Part shown: positions 8,385 through 15,107 of the stretch, one piece after another
How the letters are laid out: each line of letters opens with the position of its first letter
Numbering within the stretch: the stretch's first letter is position 1
Origin: Verrucomicrobia bacterium UBA1263
GTDB taxonomy: Bacteria > Verrucomicrobiota > Verrucomicrobiia > Limisphaerales > UBA1412
Direction of reading: 5' to 3'
Assembly (NCBI GenBank): GCA_002308515.1
Contig: DBVN01000117.1
Coordinates: 1 to 15,750, forward strand
Length of the DNA: 15,750 nucleotides
Position numbers and translations under genes: made by a program
Notes under the pieces: generated by a model
Database searches by the model: none
Seen by the model: only the letters and a program-made list of their open reading frames with translations
Told to the model about the DNA's origin: nothing

Positions 8385-9807
8385 AGAGGAGTATCCCTCT
8401 GGAATACCTTGCCGGCTGGATGATCTGCGCGCCGATTTTGTTTCGTGCCGGACTTTGACGGGCGGCATCCAGTGCCAGCGCCAGACTCCAGAAATGATCC
8501 GCGTGACCCGCATGGCCGCTCTCGTCCCGTTCAGCGGAAATGGTGACCTGACCGGAGGGCGTGACCGTGCGCCTGGGCAGCTGCAGATCATCCAGCAGGA
8601 TAGGATCCAGCGGATGCCGGATCTTCTTTTCCTCGTAGATCCTCACCAGATTCATCGCCATGGATTCTGTTATACGAACGGTGGGATTCTTGGCGGAAAG
8701 TCTGGGCTGACTGATATTGCGCGGGATGACCAGCTGACCGGCTGGAACGCTTGACGCGAAGTTCACACCGCGCACTTTGTTCGGGCCGAACATCTGCTGG
8801 GTGTACTCATAGAGACCCAGTCCCAGTCCGGTCATATCAATGGAAACGCAAACCAGACGGGGGATCTTCAGCAAGGCGGTCAGTCGGCTCTGCTGTTCAG
8901 GCAGCCGCATCGCCTCCAGCCGCAGGAACGAGCGCACCTGCCACAGACCATGCTCCGACTGCACCACTGTGATCACGGTGCGGTCACGACGGCGGCCCAC
9001 GTCCACTCCGGCAAAAAGCGGTTCGCCCTGTTCAGAGCGCTCTCTCAGGCACCGCAGCGTTACCGGCGGCCAATCTCCGGTGCAGATAAAGCCCGCGGCG
9101 GCATCCTCGGCTGCCTGGATGATTTCCGGCAGAAGCAGCGCGGCACTCTCCCCGGCAAAGGCGCACTCATAATTCTGATCGTAGGAGTCTTTATCCAGAG
9201 CGGCGGCGCGGGCCTCCTCCGGTGTGATCGGCGTGCGGGTGAAGGGATCCAGGATAGGCACACCCATGTGCCAGGCATCTGTCCGCGTCACACGCGAAAC
9301 GTGGAAGCGCGGATCCTGCACCATGCGGTAAAAGAGATTGTGCCGGCCGTTCCCGGTGGAGGCGATCCGGCAAAGAAACCTGGGATCAGAGGAGAGGATC
9401 GGCTCAGCCGCGTCCCACACTCCGGCGATGTCTTCATAGAAAGCCATCTCGTCCAGGATCAGGTCGCCGCTGAAACCGCGCGCCGTCCGGGGATTGGCCG
9501 CCAGCGCCAGGATACGGCTCAGTTTACCGGCGGCATCGGTCTGGATCTCGTGTCGTGAGATCTTGAATTCGTATTGATCCCAGGGCGGCTCTTCGGTCAG
9601 CAGGCTTGCCCGTCCGATGAACTCCGAACCGTTGCGCAGGGAATTGGACAGCACGGTGACGGTGTGTCCCGGCAGAGTCACGATCCGGTCCAGTGCCCAG
9701 GCGGCCAGAGTCGTTGTTTTGCCGATCTGGCGCGACCAGTGCAGGATCAGGATGCCCGTGCTGTGGTCCCGGAATACTTCCAGTTGATAAGGTCTAAGGG
9801 TAAACAT
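8383..9807 (-). CDS. Phage-type terminase large subunit, standing alone
   Basis: The 474-residue protein has the two-domain layout of large terminases, which package phage DNA. The ATPase domain has a Walker A variant SRQIGKTT (residues 25-32), Walker B LILDE (116-120) and a coupling-type motif IASTGN (148-153). The C-terminal RNase H-like nuclease domain has three acidic positions: Asp269 in GVDVG, Asp324 in SIDMTG, and Asp437 in GHADHFWS. The overall pattern is closest to the Mu gp28-like terminase group. Length is within the family's usual range and all key residues are present, so it looks intact. No small terminase, portal, capsid or integrase gene is nearby. The G+C-rich coding style resembles the host genes. 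No Shine-Dalgarno sequence is seen, and an mRNA hairpin may cover the start. It is either a prophage remnant or a domesticated packaging-type ATPase-nuclease. Confidence 0.85.
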   Translation of the reverse strand: MFTLRPYQLEVFRDHSTGILILHWSRQIGKTTTLAAWALDRIVTLPGHTVTVLSNSLRNGSEFIGRASLLTEEPPWDQYEFKISRHEIQTDAAGKLSRILALAANPRTARGFSGDLILDEMAFYEDIAGVWDAAEPILSSDPRFLCRIASTGNGRHNLFYRMVQDPRFHVSRVTRTDAWHMGVPILDPFTRTPITPEEARAAALDKDSYDQNYECAFAGESAALLLPEIIQAAEDAAAGFICTGDWPPVTLRCLRERSEQGEPLFAGVDVGRRRDRTVITVVQSEHGLWQVRSFLRLEAMRLPEQQSRLTALLKIPRLVCVSIDMTGLGLGLYEYTQQMFGPNKVRGVNFASSVPAGQLVIPRNISQPRLSAKNPTVRITESMAMNLVRIYEEKKIRHPLDPILLDDLQLPRRTVTPSGQVTISAERDESGHAGHADHFWSLALALDAARQSPARNKIGAQIIQPARYSRGILL

Positions 9808-9859
9808 TTGCCAAGAGAGATATTTTGTTCCCCGGCAAAATCAAAACCCTCTTTGGCAA
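9808..9859 (-). promoter_or_regulatory. Inverted repeat abutting the terminase start codon
   Basis: On the minus strand, TTGCCAAAGAG (from 9859 to 9849) can pair with CTCTTGGCAA (from 9817 to 9808), with one bulged A, leaving a loop of about 31 bases. The second arm ends directly before the terminase ATG at 9807. In mRNA this would place the ribosome entry region in a stem. A 9-base tandem repeat, TGGCAATAA then TGGCAATAT, occupies 9854-9871. The arms could instead be operator half-sites. Confidence 0.35.
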
Positions 9860-9877
9860 TAATGGCAATATTTGTAA

Positions 9878-9897
9878 AAGGAACCATGGATGGACAC
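9878..9897 (+). repeat. Direct repeat copy A, left of the oxidoreductase gene
   Basis: AAGGAACCATGGATGGACAC here matches the sequence at 11157-11177, in the same orientation, with one base inserted and one changed. The copies lie outside the two ends of the oxidoreductase gene, about 1.26 kb apart. Confidence 0.6.
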
Positions 9898-9935
9898 GGA
9901 GGCAGTGCGCTCAGGATTTATATAAAAGAATTTGC

Positions 9936-9964
9936 TTACTATTTCTGGTATATTCATATATAAT
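9936..9964 (+). promoter_or_regulatory. Possible promoter of the oxidoreductase gene
   Basis: A perfect TATAAT lies at 9959-9964 in an A/T-rich stretch, 26 bases before the chosen start. With a 17-base spacer the -35 position would be TTACTA at 9936-9941, a weak match. The A/T-rich context contrasts with the G+C-rich terminase gene next to it. Confidence 0.35.
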
Positions 9965-9989
9965 CCTTTTAAATCTGCTGAGGACTTTG

Positions 9990-11000
9990 ATGCAGAATCC
10001 AAAAACACAAAATAACATGAAAACCATCTTCGATAAAACAGCGATGAAAAATCTCAACCTCAAGAACCGCATTATACGCTCCGCAACTTGGGAAGCCCTT
10101 GCGGAGGCTAACGGTCACTTCGGCGAGGAGATTTACCGTATCTATGACGAACTTGCGGCAGGTGGTGTGGGCTGCATCATCAACGAATTCACTTCTGTCT
10201 ATGATGACGACTACCCCCATGAGGGTATGGCAAGGCTCTCGAATGATGAGCTCATCCCTGACCACAAGCGCCTGACCGACACCGTACATGCTCATCATGT
10301 GCCTATCATTGTCCAGCTTGCCATGGATGATTATCAGGGTATGAGGATTGACGAACTGACCTCCGATGACATCAGCGCAATCCGAGGACTGTTCGCAAAG
10401 GCGGCAGACAGGGCGGTTCTTGCAGACTATGACGGGGTACAGATACACGCCGCCCACGGTTTCTTTTTAAGCCGTTATATCAGTCCTGCACACAATCATC
10501 AGACGAGCACTCCCGAAACGCTTATCATCGACATTGCAAAGGCAATCAGGGCTAATCACCCCGACCTGCACATCTCCATGAAAATCAATTGCAGTGACTT
10601 TGTGTACGGTGGTCTCGATGAGAACGGCAGTTTGCGTGTCTGCCGTGCCTGTGCGGAATTTCTTGACAGTATCGAGGTAAGCGGAAACGGCACTTCGGTA
10701 AGCGGTATCAAGGCAGGTGTCAACGAAGCGTATTTCAAGCGGTTTGCTCTTGTGCTTGCGGAAAAGGTGGATGTTCCCGTGATACTTGTCGGCGGTCATA
10801 GAAGTATCGACAACATGAATGTCGTCCTGAAAGAAGGTAGGATAGAATATCTGTCGATGTCGCGTCCGCTGGTGTGCGAGCCTGACCTGATAAACCGTTG
10901 GGGGAATAGCGACACTTCTCCTTCGAAATGTGTCTCGTGCAACATGTGCTACAGCACACCGGGACACAGGTGCGTTTTCAACCTGCGAAGGGGAGGATGA
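9990..11000 (+). CDS. Old Yellow Enzyme-like NADH:flavin oxidoreductase, short form
   Basis: The 336-residue protein belongs to the FMN-dependent Old Yellow Enzyme/enoate reductase barrel family. Visible signatures are LKNRIIRSATWE (N-terminal), DGVQIHAAHGFFLSRYISP in the middle (substrate-anchoring histidines), VPVILVGGHRS near the phosphate site, and a C-terminal cluster CVSCNMCYSTPGHRC. Such enzymes reduce activated C=C bonds; the substrate is unknown. The start at 9990 has GAGGA at 9980-9984, the best Shine-Dalgarno in the window; a second ATG at 10017 gives MKTIFDKT. The segment after YISPAHNHQTS is about six residues shorter than usual and lacks the common YGGS-ENR motif. Leucine codons CTT and CTC, alanine GCA and arginine AGG are much more frequent than in neighbouring genes, which favour CTG, GCG/GCC and CGC. 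This and the flanking repeats point to acquisition from elsewhere. Confidence 0.82.
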   Translation: MQNPKTQNNMKTIFDKTAMKNLNLKNRIIRSATWEALAEANGHFGEEIYRIYDELAAGGVGCIINEFTSVYDDDYPHEGMARLSNDELIPDHKRLTDTVHAHHVPIIVQLAMDDYQGMRIDELTSDDISAIRGLFAKAADRAVLADYDGVQIHAAHGFFLSRYISPAHNHQTSTPETLIIDIAKAIRANHPDLHISMKINCSDFVYGGLDENGSLRVCRACAEFLDSIEVSGNGTSVSGIKAGVNEAYFKRFALVLAEKVDVPVILVGGHRSIDNMNVVLKEGRIEYLSMSRPLVCEPDLINRWGNSDTSPSKCVSCNMCYSTPGHRCVFNLRRGG

Positions 11001-11029
11001 GTGAGGTAAAATATTCGTACAGAAAACGC

Positions 11030-11047
11030 CTGCGCACCTGTGCGCGG
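11030..11047. terminator. GC-rich hairpin after the oxidoreductase gene, weak terminator
   Basis: CTGCGCA (11030-11036) pairs with TGCGCGG (11041-11047) around the tetraloop CCTG, with one T-G pair. It lies 30 bases past the stop codon. No T tract follows, so termination here would be weak or factor-dependent. Confidence 0.35.
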
Positions 11048-11119
11048 TAAAAATGATTGGAACTCAAAAATTTTATCGCACTTTAAGTGATGTTTCGGGT
11101 GATGCCAACTCCCATTAGC

Positions 11120-11133
11120 CGAAATGCATTTCG
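11120..11133. repeat. Perfect 14-bp palindrome
   Basis: CGAAATGCATTTCG reads the same on both strands. It lies in the 267-base intergenic region between the oxidoreductase gene and the ABC ATPase gene. It could be a binding site for a dimeric regulator, but nothing else supports that. Confidence 0.4.
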
Positions 11134-11140
11134 TGTTGCC

Positions 11141-11165
11141 GGATTCCTGTGAAATGAAGGAATCC
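11141..11165. repeat. Inverted repeat overlapping direct repeat copy B
   Basis: GGATTCC (11141-11147) pairs with GGAATCC (11159-11165) around an 11-base loop. CCG just before and CGG just after could extend the stem past one bulged base. It overlaps the start of the second direct repeat copy. Confidence 0.4.
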
Positions 11166-11177
11166 ACGGATGGACAC
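11157..11177 (+). repeat. Direct repeat copy B, right of the oxidoreductase gene
   Basis: AAGGAATCCACGGATGGACAC is nearly identical to the copy at 9878-9897, in the same orientation. GGATGGACAC (11168-11177) is shared exactly. Downstream the sequence continues into the ACAGGATT-type inverted repeat, suggesting that this copy is part of a longer dispersed intergenic element. Confidence 0.6.
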
Positions 11178-11201
11178 AAAAGAACACAGATTTTTATTCG
11201 G

Positions 11202-11241
11202 ACAGGATTTACAGGATGAATTCAAAGCCTGTGAATCCTGT
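11202..11241. repeat. ACAGGATT-type inverted repeat
   Basis: ACAGGATTTACAGG (11202-11215) pairs with CCTGTGAATCCTGT (11228-11241), a 14-bp stem with a single T-G pair and a 12-base loop. Each arm has the internal period ACAGG-N4-ACAGG. Intergenic ACAGGATT runs of this style occur in many unrelated bacterial genomes as dispersed repeats. It lies 26 bases beyond the ABC ATPase stop and may also stabilise that mRNA end. Confidence 0.6.
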
Positions 11242-11267
11242 TGATCTTGTCGAAAAAATTCGTTGTT

Positions 11268-12221
11268 CTAAAAACAGCGGCAGAAATGACCGGGATCGTC
11301 GGGCAGTTCTCTCAGGCCGGGAGCCGTCTGGCGGCATTCGGGACGGGCTTGGTGGCAGCGCGGATGGAAACGGCAGCCCTGGGGCATATCGTAAAGGGGA
11401 GGCACCTGGCCGGGGATGGCGTGGAGCCGTTTGACATCGAAGCCGATCCTCGGTACCGCGGCCAGCAGCGCTTTTGTATAGGGGTGAGCCGGGGTATCCA
11501 GTATCTGTCGCGTGGTTCCCTTTTCCACGATCTGGCCGGCGTACATGACGGCGACCCGGTCGGCGATTTGCGAGACGATCCCCAGGTTGTGCGTGATCAG
11601 CAGGATGCTCATCCGGTACTGGGCGCGCAGTTCGTTCAGCAGACAGAGGATCTGTGCCTGGATGGTGACATCCAGCGCGGTCGTCGGCTCATCGGCCACC
11701 AGCAGTTTGGGACGGCAGGCCAGCGCCATCGCGATCATGGCGCGCTGTTTCATGCCACCGGAAAGCTGGTGCGGATATTCATTCACCCGCAGTTCCGGCG
11801 AGGGGATGCCCACCTCCTCCAGCGCGCGGACGCATTGCTCACGGGTCGCCCGTTCGGGCTGATGCAGGGTGAGCGCTTCCATGATCTGCGCGCCGATCGT
11901 CATGGTCGGGTTCAGCGCCAGAGCCGGATCCTGAAAAATGTAGCTGACCCCTTTGCCGCGGATGCCGCGCAGTTCTTTGGGGCTGAGGGCAAAGGTGTCG
12001 CGGCCCTCCAGCAGGACACGGCCTCCCAGGTGTTTAACACTGGGAATGAGCCGGGCGATGCTCTGGGCGGTGATGCTCTTGCCGCAGCCGCTTTCGCCTA
12101 CCAGACAGACGATCTCGCCGGTGTCTATACGGAGGGAGAGATCCTCCACCGCGCGCAAAAGTCCGTCATCGGTCTCGAAACCGAGACTGAGGTGTTCTAT
12201 CTGGAGCAAAGGTTCAGGCAT
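11268..12221 (-). CDS. OppD/DppD-type ABC transporter ATPase
   Basis: The 317-residue protein is the ATP-hydrolysing subunit of an oligopeptide/dipeptide-type importer, acting on the cytoplasmic side of the membrane. All motifs are intact: Walker A GESGCGKS (42-49), Q-loop Gln97 in YIFQDP, signature LSGGMKQR (153-160), Walker B LLVADE (173-178) and His211. The family's C-terminal extension is present, with HPYTKALLAAVP followed by a cysteine set (Cys283, Cys289, Cys296, Cys314) in the CRFHPRC pattern seen in OppD and DppD proteins. No permease, binding protein or OppF partner lies nearby, although further genes may be outside the window. I chose the ATG at 12221 (MPEPLLQIEHL), which fits the usual family N-terminus; an upstream ATG at 12260 would start inside the preceding terminator hairpin. 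No Shine-Dalgarno sequence is seen. The substrate cannot be told from the sequence. Confidence 0.88.
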   Translation of the reverse strand: MPEPLLQIEHLSLGFETDDGLLRAVEDLSLRIDTGEIVCLVGESGCGKSITAQSIARLIPSVKHLGGRVLLEGRDTFALSPKELRGIRGKGVSYIFQDPALALNPTMTIGAQIMEALTLHQPERATREQCVRALEEVGIPSPELRVNEYPHQLSGGMKQRAMIAMALACRPKLLVADEPTTALDVTIQAQILCLLNELRAQYRMSILLITHNLGIVSQIADRVAVMYAGQIVEKGTTRQILDTPAHPYTKALLAAVPRIGFDVKRLHAIPGQVPPLYDMPQGCRFHPRCHQARPECRQTAPGLRELPDDPGHFCRCF

Positions 12222-12238
12222 GATAAAAAGTCTTTTAT

Positions 12239-12272
12239 AAAAAACAGGCCGTATGGTCATTCCATACGACCC
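12239..12272 (-). terminator. Rho-independent terminator after the Gfo/Idh gene
   Basis: On the minus strand CGTATGG (12268-12262) pairs with CCATACG (12256-12250) around an AATGA loop. Outer G-C pairs lie beyond one mismatch, and a TGTTTTTT tract follows (complement of 12239-12246). It lies 22 bases past the oxidoreductase stop codon and should end the dap operon transcript before the ABC ATPase gene, which would then need its own promoter. Confidence 0.7.
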
Positions 12273-12294
12273 GTGTGATCCATATTAAAAAGGA

Positions 12295-13404
12295 CTAATA
12301 GGCGACATCCACCCAGGTCTCTTTCTTGCTGCCTTTGTACATGGCTTCCATGACGGCGACGCGCTTGGCGGCTTCCATCGGAGTCAGCAGCGGTTCATCT
12401 TTCTTGCCCTGGACGGCGTTGATGAACTGATGGATGGGCAGCGCCGGGGATTTCGGCAGCTTGGTCCAGGGTTCACGGCCATCCGCGCCTTCGACCTTCT
12501 TGGATCTGAAATAGAGATCGCCGCGGTCAATGATGGCGTGACCTTCCGTGCCGGAGATCATCAGCGTGACGGGGCATTCGATATCCACCCAGCCGGCGGT
12601 GAGTGTCGCGGTCAGACCGTTCTTGAAGTGCAGCAGACCCTGACCCATTTCATCGGTGGGACCGTAGTTGCCCACAGAGATCTGGATATCCGCGGTGGCG
12701 CGTTCCACGTCGCCGAAGATCCACATCAGGATATCGAGCATATGTGTGCCCAGATCGCCGAAACCGCCGCATCCGGATTGGCTGACATCCGCCATCCAGC
12801 GCCAGTCGGTGTCGAACCAGTGACCCAGAGAACCGCTGTGGCAGTTCCAGGCGCTCGCGCGGGTGATCTTGCCGAACGCACCGTTGGCCACCTGTTCTTT
12901 CAGGAAGATGTGCTTCGGATCGGTGCGCATGAAGTAACCGGTAGTATAGAGGACTCCGGCGTCTTCCAGAGCCTTGGCCATGGCATAGCTGTCCCTGGCG
13001 GAGATGCCCATCGGCTTTTCGATGAAGGCGTGCTTCTTCGCTTTGGCGGCGGCTTCCACCAGCGGTTGATGGAGGTTCGTTTCGGAGCAGATCACAACGG
13101 CCTGCACTTCGGGATCGTTCCAAACCTTGTCAGCGGAATCGGACAGAGCTTCGCACTTCTGGAACTCGGCCCATTTCTTGGCGCGTTCCGGATCGTGGTC
13201 GTAGCAGTATTTCACTTTCACATCTTTGCGTTCCTTCATCTTGTTCATGAAGTCCGGTGTGTGGATGTGTGCGCAGCCGACAAAAGCGATCGTCGTTTTG
13301 GCGGCATCATCTGCCTGTACCAGAGCGGAGGGCATCATGGCGGCGGCAGCTCCAAGAATAGCCGTGGATTTCACAAAATCACGGCGGGATAATTTAGTTT
13401 CCAT
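12295..13404 (-). CDS. Tat-exported Gfo/Idh/MocA-family oxidoreductase
   Basis: The 369-residue protein begins METKLSRRDFVKST, a near-ideal twin-arginine motif, followed by a hydrophobic AILGAAAAMMPSALVQA segment. It should be exported folded with its NAD(P) already bound. The Rossmann domain starts at TTIAFVGCAHIHTP (about 38-50). The nucleotide-domain signature EKP lies at 129-131, with Lys130 as the probable catalytic lysine. GDLGTHMLD (216-224), with Asp217 and His221, forms the rest of the active site. Family members oxidise or reduce sugars and cyclitols; the substrate here is unknown. It is the last gene of the dapF-dapA-dapB run, 32 bases after dapB, and a terminator follows. The ATG at 13404 was preferred to a TTG at 13410, and no Shine-Dalgarno sequence is seen. 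A role in lysine synthesis is unlikely given export, so the linkage may simply be co-transcription. Confidence 0.87.
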   Translation of the reverse strand: METKLSRRDFVKSTAILGAAAAMMPSALVQADDAAKTTIAFVGCAHIHTPDFMNKMKERKDVKVKYCYDHDPERAKKWAEFQKCEALSDSADKVWNDPEVQAVVICSETNLHQPLVEAAAKAKKHAFIEKPMGISARDSYAMAKALEDAGVLYTTGYFMRTDPKHIFLKEQVANGAFGKITRASAWNCHSGSLGHWFDTDWRWMADVSQSGCGGFGDLGTHMLDILMWIFGDVERATADIQISVGNYGPTDEMGQGLLHFKNGLTATLTAGWVDIECPVTLMISGTEGHAIIDRGDLYFRSKKVEGADGREPWTKLPKSPALPIHQFINAVQGKKDEPLLTPMEAAKRVAVMEAMYKGSKKETWVDVAY

Positions 13405-13436
13405 AATCAAAAAATTTTGTTTCGTTTCTGTTTCGT

Positions 13437-14171
13437 TTATTTCAGACCCAGGACATCCTGCATCGTATAGGTGCCCGGCGTTTTATTCGCGCACCAGACA
13501 GCGGCGCGCAAGGCACCGTTGGCAAAAGTCTCGCGGCTGGAGGCTTCGTGGCTGAGCTCCACACGCTCGCCCTGAGCGGCGAAGATCACCGTATGATCTC
13601 CCACAACATCGCCGCCGCGCAGAGAGTGCATTCCGATCTCCTCGGAAGTGCGCTCGCCCACGATGCCTTCGCGGCCGTGGCGGACGACCTGTTCGTACTG
13701 CTGATGGCGTACCTCGGCCAGAATGCGGCCCAGTGTGTCAGCGGTTCCGCTGGGAGCATCCTTCTTGTGACGGTGGTGCATTTCCACCACTTCGATGTCG
13801 AAGGAAGTGCCCAGGATCTCGGCGGCCTTGCGGGCCAGCCAGAAAAGGGTATTGACTCCGGTGGAGTAGTTGGATGTCCAGACCAGCGGGATCTGTTTGG
13901 CCGCGCGTGTGATCTGTTCCTTCTCTTCAGGAGTGTGCCCGGTAGTGCCGATCACCAGCGGCTTTTTCAGCGCGGCGCACTGCTCGGCCACAGAGGCTGT
14001 CACCGCGTGGAAACTGAAATCAATAACGACATCGCAGTTCCGGACAGCGGCTCCGATATCGTCTCCCATATCCGCCGCGGCGGTCACCTTGACTTCATCC
14101 ATCCGTTCCGCGCAGGCGATGAGCATCTGGCCCATCCTGCCTTTGCATCCTATGATCGCGACATTAGTCAT
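13437..14171 (-). CDS. dapB: 4-hydroxy-tetrahydrodipicolinate reductase
   Basis: DapB reduces 4-hydroxy-tetrahydrodipicolinate to tetrahydrodipicolinate with NAD(P)H in the cytoplasm, the second committed step toward diaminopimelate and lysine. The 244-residue protein has the nucleotide-binding loop GCKGRMG (8-14), then VIDFS (49-53) and GTTGHT (75-80), and the family signature HHRHKKDAPSGTA beginning at His132. His132 and Lys136 match the proposed proton donor and substrate-binding lysine of the E. coli enzyme. GDHTVIFAAQGERVEL and the C-terminal NGALRAA segment are also typical. It is about 30 residues shorter than the E. coli enzyme but falls within the range of shorter bacterial forms, and nothing essential is missing. 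It follows dapA by 24 bases. Confidence 0.96.
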   Translation of the reverse strand: MTNVAIIGCKGRMGQMLIACAERMDEVKVTAAADMGDDIGAAVRNCDVVIDFSFHAVTASVAEQCAALKKPLVIGTTGHTPEEKEQITRAAKQIPLVWTSNYSTGVNTLFWLARKAAEILGTSFDIEVVEMHHRHKKDAPSGTADTLGRILAEVRHQQYEQVVRHGREGIVGERTSEEIGMHSLRGGDVVGDHTVIFAAQGERVELSHEASSRETFANGALRAAVWCANKTPGTYTMQDVLGLK

Positions 14172-14195
14172 ATACGGTCTCGGCGTTTCGGCGGG

Positions 14196-15074
14196 TTAGA
14201 TGATGCCCAGATCGGTCAGAGTCTGCTTCACGATGGCCTGGCTCTTTTCGGTCAGACGGAAGAGCGGCAGACGCACATCCGGCCGGCACTTGCCCATCAG
14301 CGCCAGAGCAGCCTTGACGGGGACCGGATTCGTTTCCACAAACAGATTCTTGAAAAGGGGATAGTATTTTTCGTGGATGGCCAGCGCCTCGGCGGTATTG
14401 CCCGCGGCAAAGGAACGCACCATCTTGCAGACTTCAGCCGGGATGACATTGGAGGCCACACTGATGACACCGTGCGCGCCTACTGCCATAAAGGAGAGAG
14501 TCAGCGGATCGTCTCCGCTCAGGATGGTGAAGTCCGGCCGTTTGACGGCGGCGCGGATCTGACTCACGCGGTCGGAATTGCCGCCGGCTTCCTTGATGGC
14601 CACGATATTGGGATAGGCTTCCGCCAGGCGTTTGACCGTGGGAACGGCGATCTCGATGCCGCAGCGTCCCGGTATGCTGTAGAGCACGATGGGGAACTTT
14701 ACGCTTTTGGCCAGCATCCCGAAATGCTCAAACAGACCATCCTGTGAAGGCTTGTTATAATAAGGAGCGATGATCAGGCTGGCATCCGCGCCCAGCTGTT
14801 CGGCTTCTTTGGTGAAGGCAAGCGCCTCGGTGGTGCTGTTGGCACCCGTTCCGGCCAGCACCTTGATGCGTCCGGCAACCGTTTTGACGGCCAGATCGAT
14901 CACGTGCAGATGTTCCTCCACGGTCAGAGTCGGGGATTCACCCGTGCTGCCCACAGGAACGACTCCATCCACACCTTTTGCGATTTGGTCGTTGATGATG
15001 GAAACAAAAGCCTCTTCATCAATTTTACCGTCTTTGAACGGTGTGACTAACGCCGTATATACACCTTTAAACAT
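14196..15074 (-). CDS. dapA: 4-hydroxy-tetrahydrodipicolinate synthase
   Basis: DapA condenses pyruvate with aspartate semialdehyde, the first committed step toward diaminopimelate and lysine. The 292-residue protein matches the family length. The Schiff-base lysine is Lys161 in AIKEAGG, and Tyr132 in LYSIPGRCG is the catalytic tyrosine. Thr44 in GSTGESPTL and Tyr106 in APYYNKP complete the proton relay, and Arg137 is the carboxylate-binding arginine. Two small departures from the common sequence are GSTGES for GTTGES and YSIPGRC for YNVPGRT; both occur at positions known to vary. SGDD near 195-198 is also conserved. AAGGA eight bases before the ATG gives a good ribosome binding site. dapF precedes it by 33 bases and dapB follows by 24, so the three are almost certainly one transcript. 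Confidence 0.96.
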   Translation of the reverse strand: MFKGVYTALVTPFKDGKIDEEAFVSIINDQIAKGVDGVVPVGSTGESPTLTVEEHLHVIDLAVKTVAGRIKVLAGTGANSTTEALAFTKEAEQLGADASLIIAPYYNKPSQDGLFEHFGMLAKSVKFPIVLYSIPGRCGIEIAVPTVKRLAEAYPNIVAIKEAGGNSDRVSQIRAAVKRPDFTILSGDDPLTLSFMAVGAHGVISVASNVIPAEVCKMVRSFAAGNTAEALAIHEKYYPLFKNLFVETNPVPVKAALALMGKCRPDVRLPLFRLTEKSQAIVKQTLTDLGII

Positions 15075-15107
15075 AACTATAATCCTTAGCTTTTTAAATT
15101 GTTCTTA

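Noticed and set aside
9825..9989. Upstream TTG start for the oxidoreductase
   Set aside because: The extension covers the direct repeat and the likely promoter, and the ATG at 9990 has a strong Shine-Dalgarno sequence.
8383..11267. Complete prophage or integrative element
   Set aside because: Only one phage-type gene is present; there is no integrase, transposase, tRNA attachment site or structural gene in the window.
11241..12278. Plus-strand open frame of 345 codons opposite the ABC ATPase gene
   Set aside because: Every ABC motif is on the minus strand; the plus-strand product is a Gln/His/Arg-rich antisense shadow.
12430..13392. Plus-strand open frame of 320 codons opposite the Gfo/Idh gene
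   Set aside because: The minus-strand protein has a Tat signal and EKP motif; the opposite frame has no family signature.
13548..14747. Plus-strand open frame of 399 codons opposite dapB and dapA
   Set aside because: It spans two certain genes on the other strand and their intergenic gap, and resembles no known protein.
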